A DNA stretch of 64,000 nt from Ancylostoma caninum (lineage: Eukaryota > Nematoda > Chromadorea > Rhabditida > Ancylostomatidae): NCBI GenBank assembly GCA_037903475.1, contig JBAJFG010000151.1, forward strand, positions 1-64,000, written 5' to 3'. The stretch's first letter is position 1. Each line of letters opens with the position of its first letter. Made by a program: the position numbers and the translations under genes. The notes beneath the pieces were generated by a model. That model did not search any database, had not been told where the DNA came from, and saw nothing but the letters and a program-made list of their open reading frames with translations. Of the stretch, positions 23,130 through 36,419 are shown piece by piece.

Positions 23130-23980
23130 CTAGACGGCATGCCCGGCTTCGCTCGGGTGTTTTACTACCCCGGCAATTTCACACCAATGAAGACAATTGC
23201 TAGTGCCGACAAATTCATTGCGGATGCCTATAATTTTGGTGACAAACTCATAAGCAGGCTCATGTAAGCCTCTTCCACCGACCCGTAAGCGAAAAGTCAG
23301 TAATGTTACTTCAGTGTCAAATTCATGGAAAGCAGTTGCCATATTGGCACTTAGGGTTTAGCGTTTTCGATTGATCCAGTGAACATATTCCTACCCAGTC
23401 CCTTTCCAAAAGCGGAGAAAGAGCAAAAGAATTACTGAATCGATACATCCATGGAGGATAGTTGTCATATTCGTTGACGGCGCAATGGAAAATCCCAGTA
23501 GACACATCTTCACCGGCCCGTGGACGAAAATGGCGAAAAATCATACCAATAATTCGATATTCTGCACAAAATGGTTATCATATTCGCGTTTAGAGTATTG
23601 GGGAACCCCTGTAACCATGTCCTCACCACCCCTGGCCGAAAATAGCAAAAAATCAGAAAATCGATAAATCGATATTTCGTGCAAAACGGTTATCATATTC
23701 GTGTTCAGCGCATTGAAAAACACCATTAGACATGTTCTCGCCGCCCCTGAGCAAAAGTAGCGAAAAATCAATAAAATCGATAAATCAATCGATAATGCCT
23801 GGCACGAAGTAGCCTAAAACCTCCGCCGGCCCATGAGGAATGAGCATGCAAAGTTTGGTCCCGATCGGTTCACCCTCCGCGATTTCTATAAGGAACATAC
23901 ATACATACATACATACATACATACATACATACATACATACACACACACTCACAGACATTCTACTTTATATATAGAGATTA
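23130..23980 (+). mobile_element. Dispersed repeat H, copy 1 (class uncertain; Helentron/DINE-like layout)
   Basis: Begins near ACTAGACGGCATGCCCGGCT. It contains three to four internal units of about 115 bp (GGTTATCATATTCG..., units near 23345, 23460, 23573 and 23690), then a block with GGTCCCGATCGGTTCACCCT, a CATA tetranucleotide run (23895-23940), and ends near CTTTATATATAGAG. The same pieces occur in reverse order and orientation at 50041-51008, and partly at 37090-37565. The layout of end motif, central minisatellite and tetranucleotide run resembles non-autonomous rolling-circle elements, but I cannot confirm that. Confidence 0.6.
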
Positions 23981-25393
23981 AGGTGACCGTAAAAAAGGTG
24001 TGAAATCTTTTTTCTTTGAATGAATACAGTGTAAAAATTCATTTCCCACTAGAACTACATCCCTTCTGCTGTGAGGAATTTGGCTTAAGCTAATATTCTA
24101 TTTGCAAACTCCTCCTTGAATGTGTTTCTGAACGTTGCTAAACCAAAAATGTAATATCACTGGGTGAGTAAAGTTTGAAAGAGAGGTTGGTTCAGGAGTT
24201 AAAGTTGAACTTATTTGTACTCGTGCCGTACGCATATGTATGGCACGAGTACAATTATTTACGTATATTCATAAAACATGTGAAAGTTGTGTCATAAACC
24301 CCTGAAAGAAGTTAAGAACAGAATACCGTTTGCTGCAACATCCATACTCGGACTGTAGAGCACCCTACCAAAACGGTTTTATATCGATTATTATTGTTAG
24401 ATTGCATTGAGTGCTGTCTGTGCTACATTGTTTTCATGAGACTTCACTGATAACCACCTGTACACTGATAAAATTTGCAATTTAAGTCATTCTTTACTAA
24501 TGCAACAAAATTCATTTTATGAAAGAGTTCAATTCGTTCAGTAACTATTTATTTATCCCAGCATAACAGCTTTAAAGCTTTAATTTACACCTAATAAAAA
24601 CTGAGGCAACAGAGGTTGTAATGCGTGTGCACTGCAACATGCAACAACACACAATACCTTATCTATTAATAATTTTGTAAAAGCTGCGTGTTAGTTAGAA
24701 AATGGGACAATAATCAGATCAGAAGCCCTACAATGCTGTGAAGAATAGTCCGTAAATTTTATCTCAGTCAGAATTTGAATAGTATGGCAAGTTACATGGA
24801 GAACAGAATTCAATTCTCAGGTAGGCTCTTCACTGATACTGGCCAATCAGGATCTGTCATTGCCATTTGCAACAATCTTGACGTCCGTGCATGAAAAAAA
24901 TGATGATTTTTTTTGAACAATTGTGAATTGAATACAATGAAGGTAATTCTCTGTAACATTTACTCTTTTTGTGAAGTTCTTGACATATATAATATTTAAA
25001 GTGGTCATGAATCCGTAGGCTATTGCGTGGTGGTGCTCAAGATGTAGTTGTGTTTTAACACTCTACTGAAGTGTTTTCTTTGAATAGCAAATGAAATAAA
25101 TGAACATTCTTTTTGATGTGTCATCTTTCTATAGCTAGATAGGAAAATCTCAATGCAGCGAGCGCACTTTAAGAAGGTCGCTCGTAGAGTATTAAGGGCG
25201 AAATTGGTTCATGAGTCAATTCTTCGGGGAACAATTCCACTGCAGAACGATTTCTAGTTTAACTGATAGTGATAACAAGGTAGTTCCATCACATATTTCC
25301 TATTTTTTTCTTCAGGCTTACTGAATATGTACAAGATGCACTGTTAACCCGATATGTATACAAATATCTAGGAATGAAAGTATCCCAATATCT

Positions 25394-28300
25394 TCACTTC
25401 TGGCCGCCGTACACATAGTGGACGCGCTTCTGGACATTTGATCGTAGTCTGTCCATCCACTTTTCCGGATAATTGGTCATCGAGAAGTTTCCCATCTTCT
25501 CGACTCCCTTTAGCCAAATTTGCCCCCATTTTCCAGAGTTCACATCTCGATAGTGCCTGAAAAATACCTGATCAATAGCTTGGTTTTTAGTTAGCTGTAC
25601 ATAATGTTCACCAATTACCCGAGATTTCAAAAAGGAAAGATGTCATTCTACGTACCTCACAACGCCTTCATTTGGTTTCATCCTATACATCCGATAGTCC
25701 TTGAAGAACTTGTCAACATAGTGAACGTTCATAATTAGAGCCTGAATATGAAATGTTGAAGCGAATTTGTTCAGTTTAACAAGCTGCGAAAATTTTGCGA
25801 AGACAAATGATTTTCATGCAGATGAAGCGGGAGTCTATCTCTACTTCTCAAGTTGAAAAACTCCAACAGATCACGTATGCTTTCGAGCAGATTTCCTTTA
25901 TTTTCCTCCGAAATTTCCCGATTTCGCCCGAAAAATAAGCGTATTCTGCTGGAAAATACAATTGCTACGACATCAGTCGATGCAATAAATCCCAATCGTG
26001 GTTGGCGGGCATGTAGCGCTGCACCTCCAACGGCCTGGGGCAAAGATGGCTGCACTCCGTAGAACATCTTCGGCTGCAGGTGGTTTTGTCGACCACCAAT
26101 GAATACGATTCTCAAGCAAGATTACTTCTGCAGTATATCCAGTTGACGTGCTACGTAGATACCGCTGGTGAATATCTCGCACGTTAGCATGGAACATTTA
26201 TATACATCAAATAAATTTACCAATCTTTTTGGCAGTTATGATGAGTGAATTTTTTGGAATTCTTTGTTGAGGCATAACCCATTTCTGAAGGTGGAAAAGC
26301 AACGGCAATAATTAGTAAAAAACTGATTCACCAGAAAAGTAAACGAAAAATGCACGAAATCTGCTCGAATTTACACGAAATTGCAGATTCGAGCAGATTT
26401 CGCTTATTTCACGTGTAAATTTTAGCGGACCCTACTAGATCGACAAAAATGGCAAATTCGCTCCCATTTCGCACGTGTCACGTGTAATTGTTTCGAAAAT
26501 AAATTTCCGAAAAACATGCACGTAAAATAAGCGGACTCTGCTGGAATTTTTTCACCTGAGTTCAACATATTTTAGTGTAGTCAAAGCTTAGAACAGCTTG
26601 CACCGCAATAATTCATGAAGCCATAAAAAATAGAAATTTAGTAGGAGGCCATTTTAGACCGTGATAGTTTATTAAAGACCTTCTTAGGATCGACGATACA
26701 CTTCGCGGTGTGACCTGGTGGACCGACATGGGACGTATTATGATATCTCCTCGTTGGCATCCATTTGCTCACCTGAAACATAATGATACATAAACTTAGG
26801 AGCGTGAGCAACTGTGGGAAATCTCCTAAAATTTGTGGAACAACTAAGAAAGCTATTCTCCAACTGTTTCAACCTTATCCGGGAACACCTATCTCTCTCA
26901 TCCCATTATGTGGTTGAATATCGGACAACGATGAAACTACCTGTACTGAACATATTTAAGGATATGACAGATACCTGTTCTTTGTCTTTGTATTTAACAG
27001 GGACAGTTTCATTCTTCAGTATCCATCGCTGACGAAATTGAATTCCACCTATTTTTTCATCGGTTATGTTCCTGCAATTAACAACATCTTCAAGGTATCA
27101 TGTCATTTGGAAAACCTGTTATGATCTCGCAGACGTAAACGGACTTAAGGTAGTCAGAAAGTGTCCCAGGATAATCTGTTGGCGTTAACCGTTCGTCCAA
27201 ATCAATGAATGCTACCCAGTGAGAGTGGCCACGTGCACGCGTTAAGCACTCCTAAGGAGAATAATTGCTTCTGTGATTGAACTGCTCCGAAAAAAATTAC
27301 TATGTACCTGAAGCTCTACTGACTGCCAACGATCATCCTCTCTCCGGAAGCGGTCGTGAAGAATTATAGCTTCGGCTTCGCCAGTTCGAACGTAATCATC
27401 CAAGAGTATTCTGCTATATTCGTCTATGTACTTGGAGTACACGTAGAAATGCGTTGCACCCTGAACAGAAATGATCGAGATAAGCAACGGGTCAACTAAA
27501 AGGAGTGAATTTGGAAACCGCAAATTCGGTGTTTGAGAAAAAAACTAAATAACTTCAAAGAGGGCACCAACGTGGATAGCACAAAGCAATTTTAGAATCT
27601 GTTGGAAGAATCTATCTTAATTTGACTCAGACAGGAGGAATTGACGTCTTGTTTGGAAGACTGCAGAAGAAATAATCGCCGCAAACGTCACAAGGAAGCT
27701 ACTGGAGTACAGTACACAACATTTATACATAGCATATCGAGACTTTCTAATTGTAAGTAAAAAAGTTAGCTCACTCCGCAGGTTTAGCACATGATTCCTG
27801 TGTGTGCTGCATGATTACTCAAAGTTGCACCAAAATGCTTTCATTCCATTTAATGAGTCACTTATGTAGTCACTGTAAGTGCCCGAGAAGAAATGGTATG
27901 GAAAACATGTACCTGTAGTTTATAGTGCTCCACCAACTCGGCAAGAAGAAGCCATTTTGGTTCTGTGCCATAAATAGGAGCAAGGCACACGGAGAAGAAA
28001 TGAGTTGGTTCTAAAAATAGCAGCGTTGCACAGCGTCAGACGATACGGAAAATGGAAGGCGTCTGACCAATTTGTGTGCGATCCGTAATTGGCACAGGAA
28101 ACTCGTACTCGCCGGTGGGGGAATCAGACAGTGACATGAATTCCGCTCGCTCCCTCCGGAGACAGTTCACGTTGTACTCTGGGAAAACCATACTCTTGAA
28201 TGGCTCTCCAAGTTCGTTCATGAACTTATCGAAATACCGGCAGTAAATCTCATCCCTTAACAGAATTTCTGTCATAAGAGGTTAAAATTTTTCCATTGCT

Positions 28301-30460
28301 ACGGGTATCAGAAGAAAGAAGTATGCATAGAGAATAAAAGAGGTTATTCAAAAATTAAATCAATGGAACTGTCGGAAATGTACCTATTATTTCATTTAAG
28401 GTTACGTAAAACCTCAAAGCTTTGAGACAATAACTTATTCACACGTGTCTTTGATATCGCTCAAAATCTTACCCGTATTTATTCCTTGATGTGATCATGA
28501 CGTTCAATTGTTCAGGAAACTCATAAGCAGACAGAAGTGAAATGTTCATCTTCGGACCACCCTTAACACTACATAAATAATTTTCCTCAATTAAGCAAGC
28601 GATTTAAATCCAAATATTCAACTCTCCCAGCAGCCATCCGCTGTTTCATTTCATGGACAACTGCGACACGGCTACGCCTACCATTTCCTGAGGTGACATG
28701 AAACGATCTTCTGATCAGCTTGCAAACATTTGCGAATTAGCAGTTTCATGAAACAATTTCTTTGTCTAGATCACCTCAATTGCTTTTCGTGGATATAGAC
28801 CTCGGATGTGATATCAAGCCGTTACATCGACGCTGTACAGGCTAACTAACGTAAGTTTAAAAGGTACACCCTGCCGGTTCTTTCGCTTGCATAATCGGCA
28901 AATACCATGTGTGCATGATCAGGAATTTTTGTCCTTTATATGCGGTGTGTATGAAAAAGGGGCAACGACTTCCCGCCCAACGCATCCTAATAAGCCTGGA
29001 TATGCGCATTGCGCATCAAGCAAATTGTACCCGAGAATCAGCCGACTCTCAAAGGCACAAAAGCCGTTTGCGGACATCTAATATCCAACCTCACCCTTGG
29101 CCAATCACGGCAGGCGCGTGGGGTGGTCCTCCTAAGAATTCTCTGCATACAATAAAATTGAAAGACGATGTATTCGCTCAAATGAACGGTCTCAGGTCTT
29201 AAAAGAGTCTCGAAACATTACAATAGATATTCTAAAAATGTAAAGGAGTTCCAATCCTGTACAAGTCAACTTGCTGAAGGACTGCCAGGCCTGAGCGATG
29301 CAGAAACTCGGCAGCAGAGAATTCACAGACGACCTCATCCATAACCTTTCTGCTGCAGATTTTCTGGTTTGATCTACCTTGGCGGTCCACGTAGAAATGG
29401 TACTCTTGTCTGGACAGACTTTTGTCTGGATCAAATGCTTTGAAATCCTCCCTTAATTATATCGTCTGCTGCTTGTATGAGACCAGCCACGCCCCTTTGT
29501 TGTTCATTTGGCTAATCGAATTCAATCGAATAAATGTGCAAGTATAGTTGACATTTCCGCGACGAAACGCACCCTTGAGCCGGTTCTCTTCTTCATAACC
29601 TCCTTGTAGAGTGCTAGGTTCGGAATAGTGGATGTGTTCCTTTTCTGCTTGACAGGTGCTGTTGAGTGGTCGCATCGAGTCGAACCGAAAGAGAAGTCAG
29701 TGATAGCACAGCTTCAAGAGGTAAATGGAACTTTCGAAAAGTTGATACTTTTCTAAGAACGTTAGGGATTTCACATAAATTAGATGATTCTGTGAGAGCA
29801 CCGTGAAGAAGTAACTTTTTTTCTGCGCGTGTGGAATCTATTACTCAACTGCACCTTCCATCTAAATATGTTATTCCTGTTCGAAAAAAACATTCCTGTT
29901 CTTTTCCTTTTGCTTGTTAGTTAATGGGATACTAATTGTCAAAGCTCACTTATGTACGCTGGCAAAGCGAAAAAAGCAAATGAGACGAAATTTTTCCGTT
30001 TCATCGCATCATATTCTATTCGCTACTTCTATTATTTCTATCTACCCTATTCAGAGGCCTGTCTGCCAGCCACCGACAAGGACCAGCCACTGGAGTAGGA
30101 GAAAAGCACGGACTATAAAGGTTACTTTTTTCTTTCACAATTCGTTACTATATATGGACTTCCTACTAGAGAGTTAGCGGTAAGGCCATGTCCATAGTCT
30201 TGTTTCCTCCTACTTCTTTTTCGTATACTCGTAGGAACGGAACAATTTTAATTTCTCTTTTTATTATTTCGAAACTCTTGTAGCTTTTGCATATCCCTAC
30301 CATTTTCAATCGCGTCACAGTTGCAAGATGTCCAGATAGGCGTTTGTATAACTCTAAATGCGTCGTTTATGCTTGTAATTTCGTACACGTCCAACAGAAT
30401 CATTGCAGCAACTAAAATCCCTGTGACGGCAGCCACTGTTACAGCCACCCTTGTCGTCAT
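25394..30460 (-). CDS. GT92 glycosyltransferase, paralog C (439 aa, 11 exons)
   Basis: Exons: 30460-30301, 29658-29573, 28561-28473, 28255-28068, 28010-27913, 27460-27308, 27251-27145, 27071-26975, 26772-26680, 25741-25656, 25556-25394; 1320 nt, open. Signal-anchor helix at about residues 5-24 (VTVAAVTGILVAAMILL), then a lumenal stem with CNCDAIENG. Catalytic part: [81 protein letters not shown] (DxD at D275/D277), [37 protein letters not shown], ending YVYGGQK. The start codon lies one base after an ACTTCCAG acceptor. Exon 2 joins in frame only with the inner acceptor (CTCAACAG); the acceptor 53 nt upstream would shift the frame. The exon 7 donor is unusual (AA|GTCCGT), at the same position as in the other copies. 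Paralog D is its closest relative in the window. Intron 2 contains a dispersed repeat. Confidence 0.87.
26355..26402. repeat. Short perfect inverted repeat, intron 9 of paralog C
   Basis: The arms 26355-26370 and 26387-26402 (CGAAATCTGCTCGAAT and its complement) are perfect over 16 bp with a 16-nt loop. Related AATAAGCG...CTGCTGGAA words occur nearby at 25935-25955 and 26525-26550, so it is probably part of an old repeat. Confidence 0.6.
29065..29460. repeat. Dispersed repeat R1, copy 2 (intron 2 of paralog C)
   Basis: Same orientation as 3005-3460. Shared landmarks include CGGACATCTAATA, TTGGCCAATC, GTGGTCCT, GCTCAAATGAACGGT and TTGCTGAAGGA. It lies between exons 2 and 3 of paralog C, away from the splice sites. 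Confidence 0.6.
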
Positions 30461-30469
30461 CCTGGAAGT
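30461..30469 (-). promoter_or_regulatory. Splice acceptor abutting the paralog C start codon (probable SL site)
   Basis: The minus strand reads TACTTCCAG followed by one G and the ATG at 30460. It is in the same position as in B and D, which supports the choice of start codon. Confidence 0.5.
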
Positions 30470-31017
30470 AAAGAAAGCACTCATCAGCGGGGTGTATCTC
30501 TAGAATTTTAGCCAACAACGAAGAAGGGTCGATATAGGGGGAACACACACTTGCATACAGATGTAGACCCATATGAAGAGTAAGAAAGAAAGAAAAAAAG
30601 AAGTACGACGGACAGAATAACAAACGAACGGCACACAAAGATTGGTTCTTAGCTTGGGTAGGGAAGGATCGACGGAACCATTAAGATCTGTGCAGATACA
30701 TGTTTGTGGCTGAGCTTTGGAATTCCTGTTGATTGAATTGGAGCGTTAAACACCCCGCCCAGAGATGGATAGAATGCTATGAAGAACCTAAGGGTCAAGA
30801 TGTCGTTGGAAAATTTTATGTAGCATCCCGTCCCAAGAGGTACACTGCACATACATAGTATTAGGGTGAAATTAAGGTAAAATGCACACATCATTATGTT
30901 TCTAGTGCTTTACAAAATATGCACCCATTGCCCCGGTTAAAATTATTATATAGGGAAAAATACGGTGCTAAAATAAGGCATATGTCTCTTTTTTAATTGG
31001 AAACCCTTGAATACTTT

Positions 31018-31160
31018 TTTGTCGCCAGTAGAGAATAATAAAATAATAATAGAAAAAATAAAATAATAACAAATAATAAAATAATAAAAAATAATGAAAT
31101 AATAATAATAAATAATAAATAAAAATAATAATAAATAATTTATTTGTCGCCAGTAGAGAA
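31018..31160. repeat. AAT-rich insert flanked by an 18-bp direct repeat
   Basis: The 18-mer TTTGTCGCCAGTAGAGAA occurs exactly at 31018-31035 and 31143-31160. The 107 bp between are almost only A and T with AAT/AATA repeats. This looks like a target-site duplication around an A/T-rich retroelement tail, although replication slippage could also do it. Confidence 0.65.
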
Positions 31161-31426
31161 CCTGAGGCCGCAGTCCTTTCCAAGCACTTGTAGATTTTTT
31201 TTCGTTGGAACGTCTCTTTCAATGTAAAAAAGTTCGTAATTCCTTTAGGAACTAAGGTGAGGGCTATCTCATCCTTCTTTTATGAGACCTCGAATTTTTA
31301 TTGTATTGCTTTTCTAACATAACTCCAACCATTTTATTTAGTGTTCTTCGTTCGTCTGATTTGATTTGATCTGGTTCCGACTCCAGTCTTGCCACGATAG
31401 TTGATAGCACATCCTTGTGATGTGAT

Positions 31427-31462
31427 AAATAAATAAATGAATAAATAAATAAATAAATAAAT
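31427..31462. repeat. (AATA)n microsatellite
   Basis: About nine tandem AATA units with one G interruption. Confidence 0.95.
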
Positions 31463-32497
31463 ACCGTGAAAGTGCAGCTCTGAAAACCGTTGAATGCAGT
31501 GATCCAAAACATTTACGTTAGTAGCGAACCACTTAAATTCACCAAATGTTTGTGAAAAAAAATTGTTGAACTCTAAATTTTGCATGAAAACTGTATAAAA
31601 AAAGCATTTTGCGGTAGAACTGCACGTCTAGCCTAGCTTGAGAAATTTGGCCTACGTTGAGATTCAACTCGGGAACTCATACTAGTAATTTATTCTGAAC
31701 ACTGATAAATCACAAGACCTAACATCACTGAATCAATGAGAGAAAATTGGCTCACAAATCAAAATAGACTTTATCTGCCCAAAGTGAAGTTAAAAAATAT
31801 GTACATGGAAAATTGCGTCTCACTACTCTGAAAGAAACTATTGAAAAAAAACCGCTTAATGCACAATTAGGATTCGTGACTACACACTGCCGCACCATAG
31901 CACCTTTATACTTACTTTTTTCCCTAGACTGCACTGACAACTACACTGCTACCACAGAGACAGCAAAGGTGACTAAGGATGTCCTAAAATATTGGTGCTT
32001 ACACTGTTTACTTCAATAACCCCAACATAAATAGAAACAAGGAAGAACATCGCCAGGATCACATACAGCTAATCTCTGAATACTGTTTACACTAGTGGGT
32101 TTCTTAGAATCTTTGCATTAGGCTCAGTAATAACTGTTGCAAACGTGAACATGAGTTCGCTTGGACATGGAGTGACCGACGACAAAGGGCTCAATGCTCG
32201 GCCACATCTCCGATCTTGGCCAGATCCCGCAATATTTTTCTAACTGTACAGAAAGAACATGATGTGTGATTCAGAACTGAGACACTCTATCTATTGGGAG
32301 GATGAAAAGTTCTGTCAAAACTTCCTAAACACATTTCTTAGATGAGACAGCAACCTGATAGAAAAGACCGTATCAATACATGTCGGCACGTTCCTGTGAC
32401 CTTTTTTTGCCATGCAGAAACCCCTATCAGTCCTAGAATTGTCATAATATCGGTACTCCACGTTACTGCGACCTTCAGATTCAATGTCCGATACTTA

Positions 32498-33452
32498 CAG
32501 GGTGCGGCAAAAGTATTGTCCGCTTGAAATGGCTCGTGGAAACCTTTTACTTGGCATAGATGTGACGGGTTTCTTCATAACATGCAGAAAACAATATAGC
32601 TAACTAGATGGTTCTTTTATGTATGCAGATAAAATGAGACTATGGCCATTAATTTTATCTCCATCCTTGAAAGCAGCTCCAAGCAAAACACAAGGAAAGA
32701 CGTTAATGATGCACCTAAGGGACCGTTGTCGATTTCATCCTTTGTTTCTTCCAAACAATCCACACGCAAGCCCATGCTCTGGTGTAGCACATGCTAGCTC
32801 CTCCAAAGCGCTCATGTGGTACAACCCATCTGTTCGAAACTGGAGGAGTACAGTGGTCGCTAATTTGGTAGAGCTCATGAATGATTTCTTGTGCAAAATC
32901 CCTTCACTGTCTTTACGTTGTAAGCTGCAGAAAAATCTTCTCAGAAAAGGAACGGCCCACTTCTAAACCTATAATCAATCCTACGGAAAGTGCATTTCTT
33001 CCAAGTATCGTTTCTCGGTCATGCTGTGATTTTGGCGCAAGCATCAAAGGGAATGATACGAAGCTCCTCTGCGCCGTTGACAAATAAGGAAACAAAGTTA
33101 AAAAATAGCATAGAGATGAGCAGCTGCTACTTTTCATTACTGGATTTGTGAAAGGCTTAACATATTCTATTTCATAGCACTGTTCCCATTACACAAAAAC
33201 ATCTCAGAAAAAGCTCTGGATCAAGTCAAAGATGACTACTTGCATCGAGTAGTAAAGCCTTCTCCCGTCTTGTCCGTTGAAGAGTGGCAAATTTGGGGAT
33301 AAAATGGATTGAATGTATGTGTGAAATAGTTTTATATTGTTCTCAGGATTCTAGGCAGCAGAACGGTCACCTTTGGTCTTCCATCCAATTTCAATTTTCT
33401 TCATTTTAGTTTTTGTGTCACAAAAGCAAGTCAATGCTTTTGCAGCACCCTG
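32498..33452. mobile_element. Tc1/mariner-type element with CAGGGTGC terminal inverted repeats
   Basis: The left end CAGGGTGCGGCAAAAGTATT and the right end, whose complement is CAGGGTGCTGCAAAAGCATT, form imperfect inverted repeats of about 21 bp. Both are flanked outside by TA, the Tc1/mariner target site. Length is 955 bp. I could not assemble a transposase from either strand; a 115-codon plus-strand ORF (32619-32966) has no recognisable motif. Probably non-autonomous or badly decayed. Confidence 0.7.
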
Positions 33453-33454
33453 TA

Positions 33455-33720
33455 TGAAGGAGTTTTTGTCTTTTCTTGTACATACAAAGACTTCACAATT
33501 GGTGTCGTCGCTGGATACAAGGCGTTAATACTGCGTGTGAACCATGGACTTCGGAAGAAGCAGGGAGTCCTTCCATGGATATTGAAATCGGGAGGACAAG
33601 AGAAGTCGCAAATGATTTGAGATTTGCAGAAGACTTCGCAAGGCAGGTTGGTGACTGGTGAGATAAGGGCTACGTAAATCGTCAATGGTAACAAAAGGTC
33701 CGAGTACCACTGAGAAAATT
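33455..33720. repeat. Dispersed repeat R4, copy 1
   Basis: Shares words such as GATTTGAGATTTGCAGAAGA and the following GCAAGGCAGG...ACTGG area with 45090-45200 (GATCCGCAGAAGAT, ACAAGGTAGGCTACTGG). On the minus strand both give peptides with LPC.(V/I)FC.SQIIC, which may reflect an old retroelement coding region. Class unknown. Confidence 0.45.
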
Positions 33721-35939
33721 TCAGCTCTTCATGACAAATTCACTCTGAAAGCGATCTAAGGTATATATCTACTGCGGGAGTGATCCTCACAGAACTTCGC
33801 TGGCTTTACCTCAGAGTGATAACATGGAGAGATAAGGTCTTTTCCTCAATATTTTGAGCGGGCTACTTTGTAGCAAGATTATTCATCGCTACGGAAGGAA
33901 AAACTCTCTTGAAGCTGGTCAGTGTTTATGAAGTCAACATGGTTGATGTTTCTATCTTTTTGCGTAGCACCAAGCCAACCATCTCCCGGATAGTTGGACT
34001 GGTACCAGGGAAGTATGCGAGGATGAGACTCTGACTTCGTAAACCAGGTAGCCCCAACATTTCATCGCATGGCGCAAATACGCATTCAATTTCTCTACGA
34101 TTATCAGGTCAAGTCGAATGCGCTGTACATTCCAGAAAAGGCGATCTTTTGCATTTTATCATCAGTGTTTGCAACATATTTATATTAGTTCATAAGAATT
34201 TGTTCAGGAAAAAAGCTCTCTGCGCATGACATAACGCCGCAATTTAAATCAGAAAACCAAAGCAAATCGTCTCAACTAAAGGCCGAGGCATAAAGGGAAG
34301 CCGGGACTTGCTGCGGAATCTTAGTACCATTGGGAAAACAAGGCTGAAAAACTGGCTATTGATGTTCTTGGTGCGCCTCATATAAACATTTGATCTCCAC
34401 AGTTCCAACATTCTCTACAGAAATCTTGAAAATGGAATTAGTATGAGCCGCTGTGCTCAAATAATGGAAACTATAAGCAAAACTACACGAATTTAGTCTT
34501 TGTATTGCTATTTGCACCATAAGCGAACCCGCTCAAGGCTCAAGATTTTCAAAAATTCTATCCTACCCACTGTATGCCTGAACTTGACTATGCCTAATAA
34601 GTGTTATACCCTGTGGCATTGGATGATAAACTGCAAAAATTTCAATTAAAATAATTTGGTAACCGATGTCCATTCACGAATGAGAGGTTCGTATAACCTC
34701 TCGGTTTCTGAGGACTGGGGAAGATACGGTCTCGAACTTGCGAATCAACATAGATCCTATACATATAGCAATTGTCAATACAACCCGAGTTGATTGGGAT
34801 TTCCACCGCTGGAGACAATCAGTTTCAGGTATGTTGCAGGAGCCAGGGAATCTTTCAAACAGCCGACTGGTAAGAGCAAAAGCTCAAGGTCTAATTTCGA
34901 AAAACACACTCAAACACACTTCAATTTGTACGAGAACAAGATATAGTAATGACTGGAAATTTATAGAAGGAAAACGTTAAATCATGCACACCGCAACAAA
35001 GAAGAAATGAAGATAAGCCCTTTTAGTGATCTTAATTTCAGAGAAATGGCGAGAACGCGAACAGCGTAATTCATAGGATGTGCAAATAGTTTGCACAAGC
35101 ATCTGCTATTCATACCACGAGCGCTGGCATCACACACGTTATCAGATCGTAGTGACACTGCCTAGATGTTTGCTCAGGCATATCCTTTTCGGGCAGTTCT
35201 CGTTGTCTGTTGACCCATTGATACTGAGGGCTAGCAGGAAGTTTCCGGAATTAATTTGCCATCGTCTGTGTGCTGCTCGAGAAAATACATACAGGAGAGA
35301 TTCGAAGATACATTTTAAAAAACGTTGGTAGCATTTGCATCGGTCTGCATAACATTGACGAATGAGAAAACCTTGAAAACAGTCAAGAAAAAACTGTATG
35401 ACTCTGTGCTTCACAAAGTCCAGCAAATGCTCGGTTAAAGGCAGGGTCTGAACTCGTTAGCGATTCTGAGGTGTTAACACATCCTAGACCAGCTTCTAGA
35501 GCTGATTGCAATGATATCCGTGAATTTCCTGTCGTTAGCAATAAATCGTTTTACGAGGTCGCAGCCGAATGCGGTTTGTACCAGTAATCCGCGCTTAACC
35601 TAAATGATGGACGTGTTTTACCATATCAATAACAACACAGTAACTTCAACCTCATTCCTGCTGAGACACCTGTCCTTTCTCATAAGTGCCGATATTTCCG
35701 AATCTCCCGGCATAAAAATCATCTAATACACATCGCTCCTGATCGCTTCGAGAGGTGTCATCTATAGCTCCATTTTTACGCAGACGAAGTCTGCAACTCT
35801 GTATAAATCTCGAGAATTCTGAGGTGAGACAGTGCCACAAAGCAGTGTAAGAGTGTCAGAAACCAAACAGAAATGATATTCAGCGATATGAGTATTACTT
35901 CCTCTTCATTATACCATTTCAGTGAGCTTCAGTCGTTGT

Positions 35940-36180
35940 TGGTGAATCGGGCGAAACCCGGCACAAAATATTCTTTTCAAATTTTGCTTAGGGGTGACAT
36001 CTGATACTTAGACGCTCAGCCCTTACATTTAACGCTGCTCTGGGATAAGAAGGCCAATGTCCAAATGACAATTGATGACACAATTTTGCGTTTCAAATAT
36101 ACTATAACCTCAAAAATTCGACCTCATGATCACAATAGCAACCGTCCACTCTCGTTAGCATCATCACTAGGAACCCCTAA
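35940..36180. repeat. Dispersed repeat R5, copy 1
   Basis: Shares, in the same order and orientation as 45825-45975, the words ATCTGATACTTAGAC / ATCTGACGCTTAGAC, AAGGCCAATGTCCAA / AAGGCCATGTCGAGGTCCAA and AACCTCAAAAATTCG / AACCTCAAAAATCCG. No coding capacity recognised. Confidence 0.5.
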
Positions 36181-36419
36181 AACAACTTGCTAATAAGCTT
36201 ATGGCGAGCAAGTTTCTGATCGCATCTGAAAATCACTCAGCCCGGAACTTGTTGACTTGTTTTGCGTCATCTTGCTGTTACCGATCTTTGTGCCTTTTCT
36301 CCCGACAACTTGTCAGCCTCATAAACTTGTTGCCACTTTATTTTAACATTTTTTCACAGATAACTTTTCAGCAGTACACAATTGCTGAAAGTTTGCTTCC
36401 TTCTTTCTTCTCTTGCAGC

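Larger units (their letters stand above)
19381..25393. other. Spacer between paralogs C and B
   Basis: A 6-kb spacer without a recognised host gene. Its contents are listed separately: a TA microsatellite, a cluster of TTCGAATA motifs, a mariner transposase relic, a GC-rich promoter-like block with a small ORF, and a tetranucleotide-bearing dispersed repeat. 19.4-20.3 kb and 24.0-25.4 kb show nothing recognisable. Confidence 0.6.

Noticed and set aside
23323..23771. Three overlapping ORFs with similar peptides (IFRxFxxxA) on the minus strand
   Set aside because: They are translations of successive ~115-bp units of repeat H, not exons of a gene.
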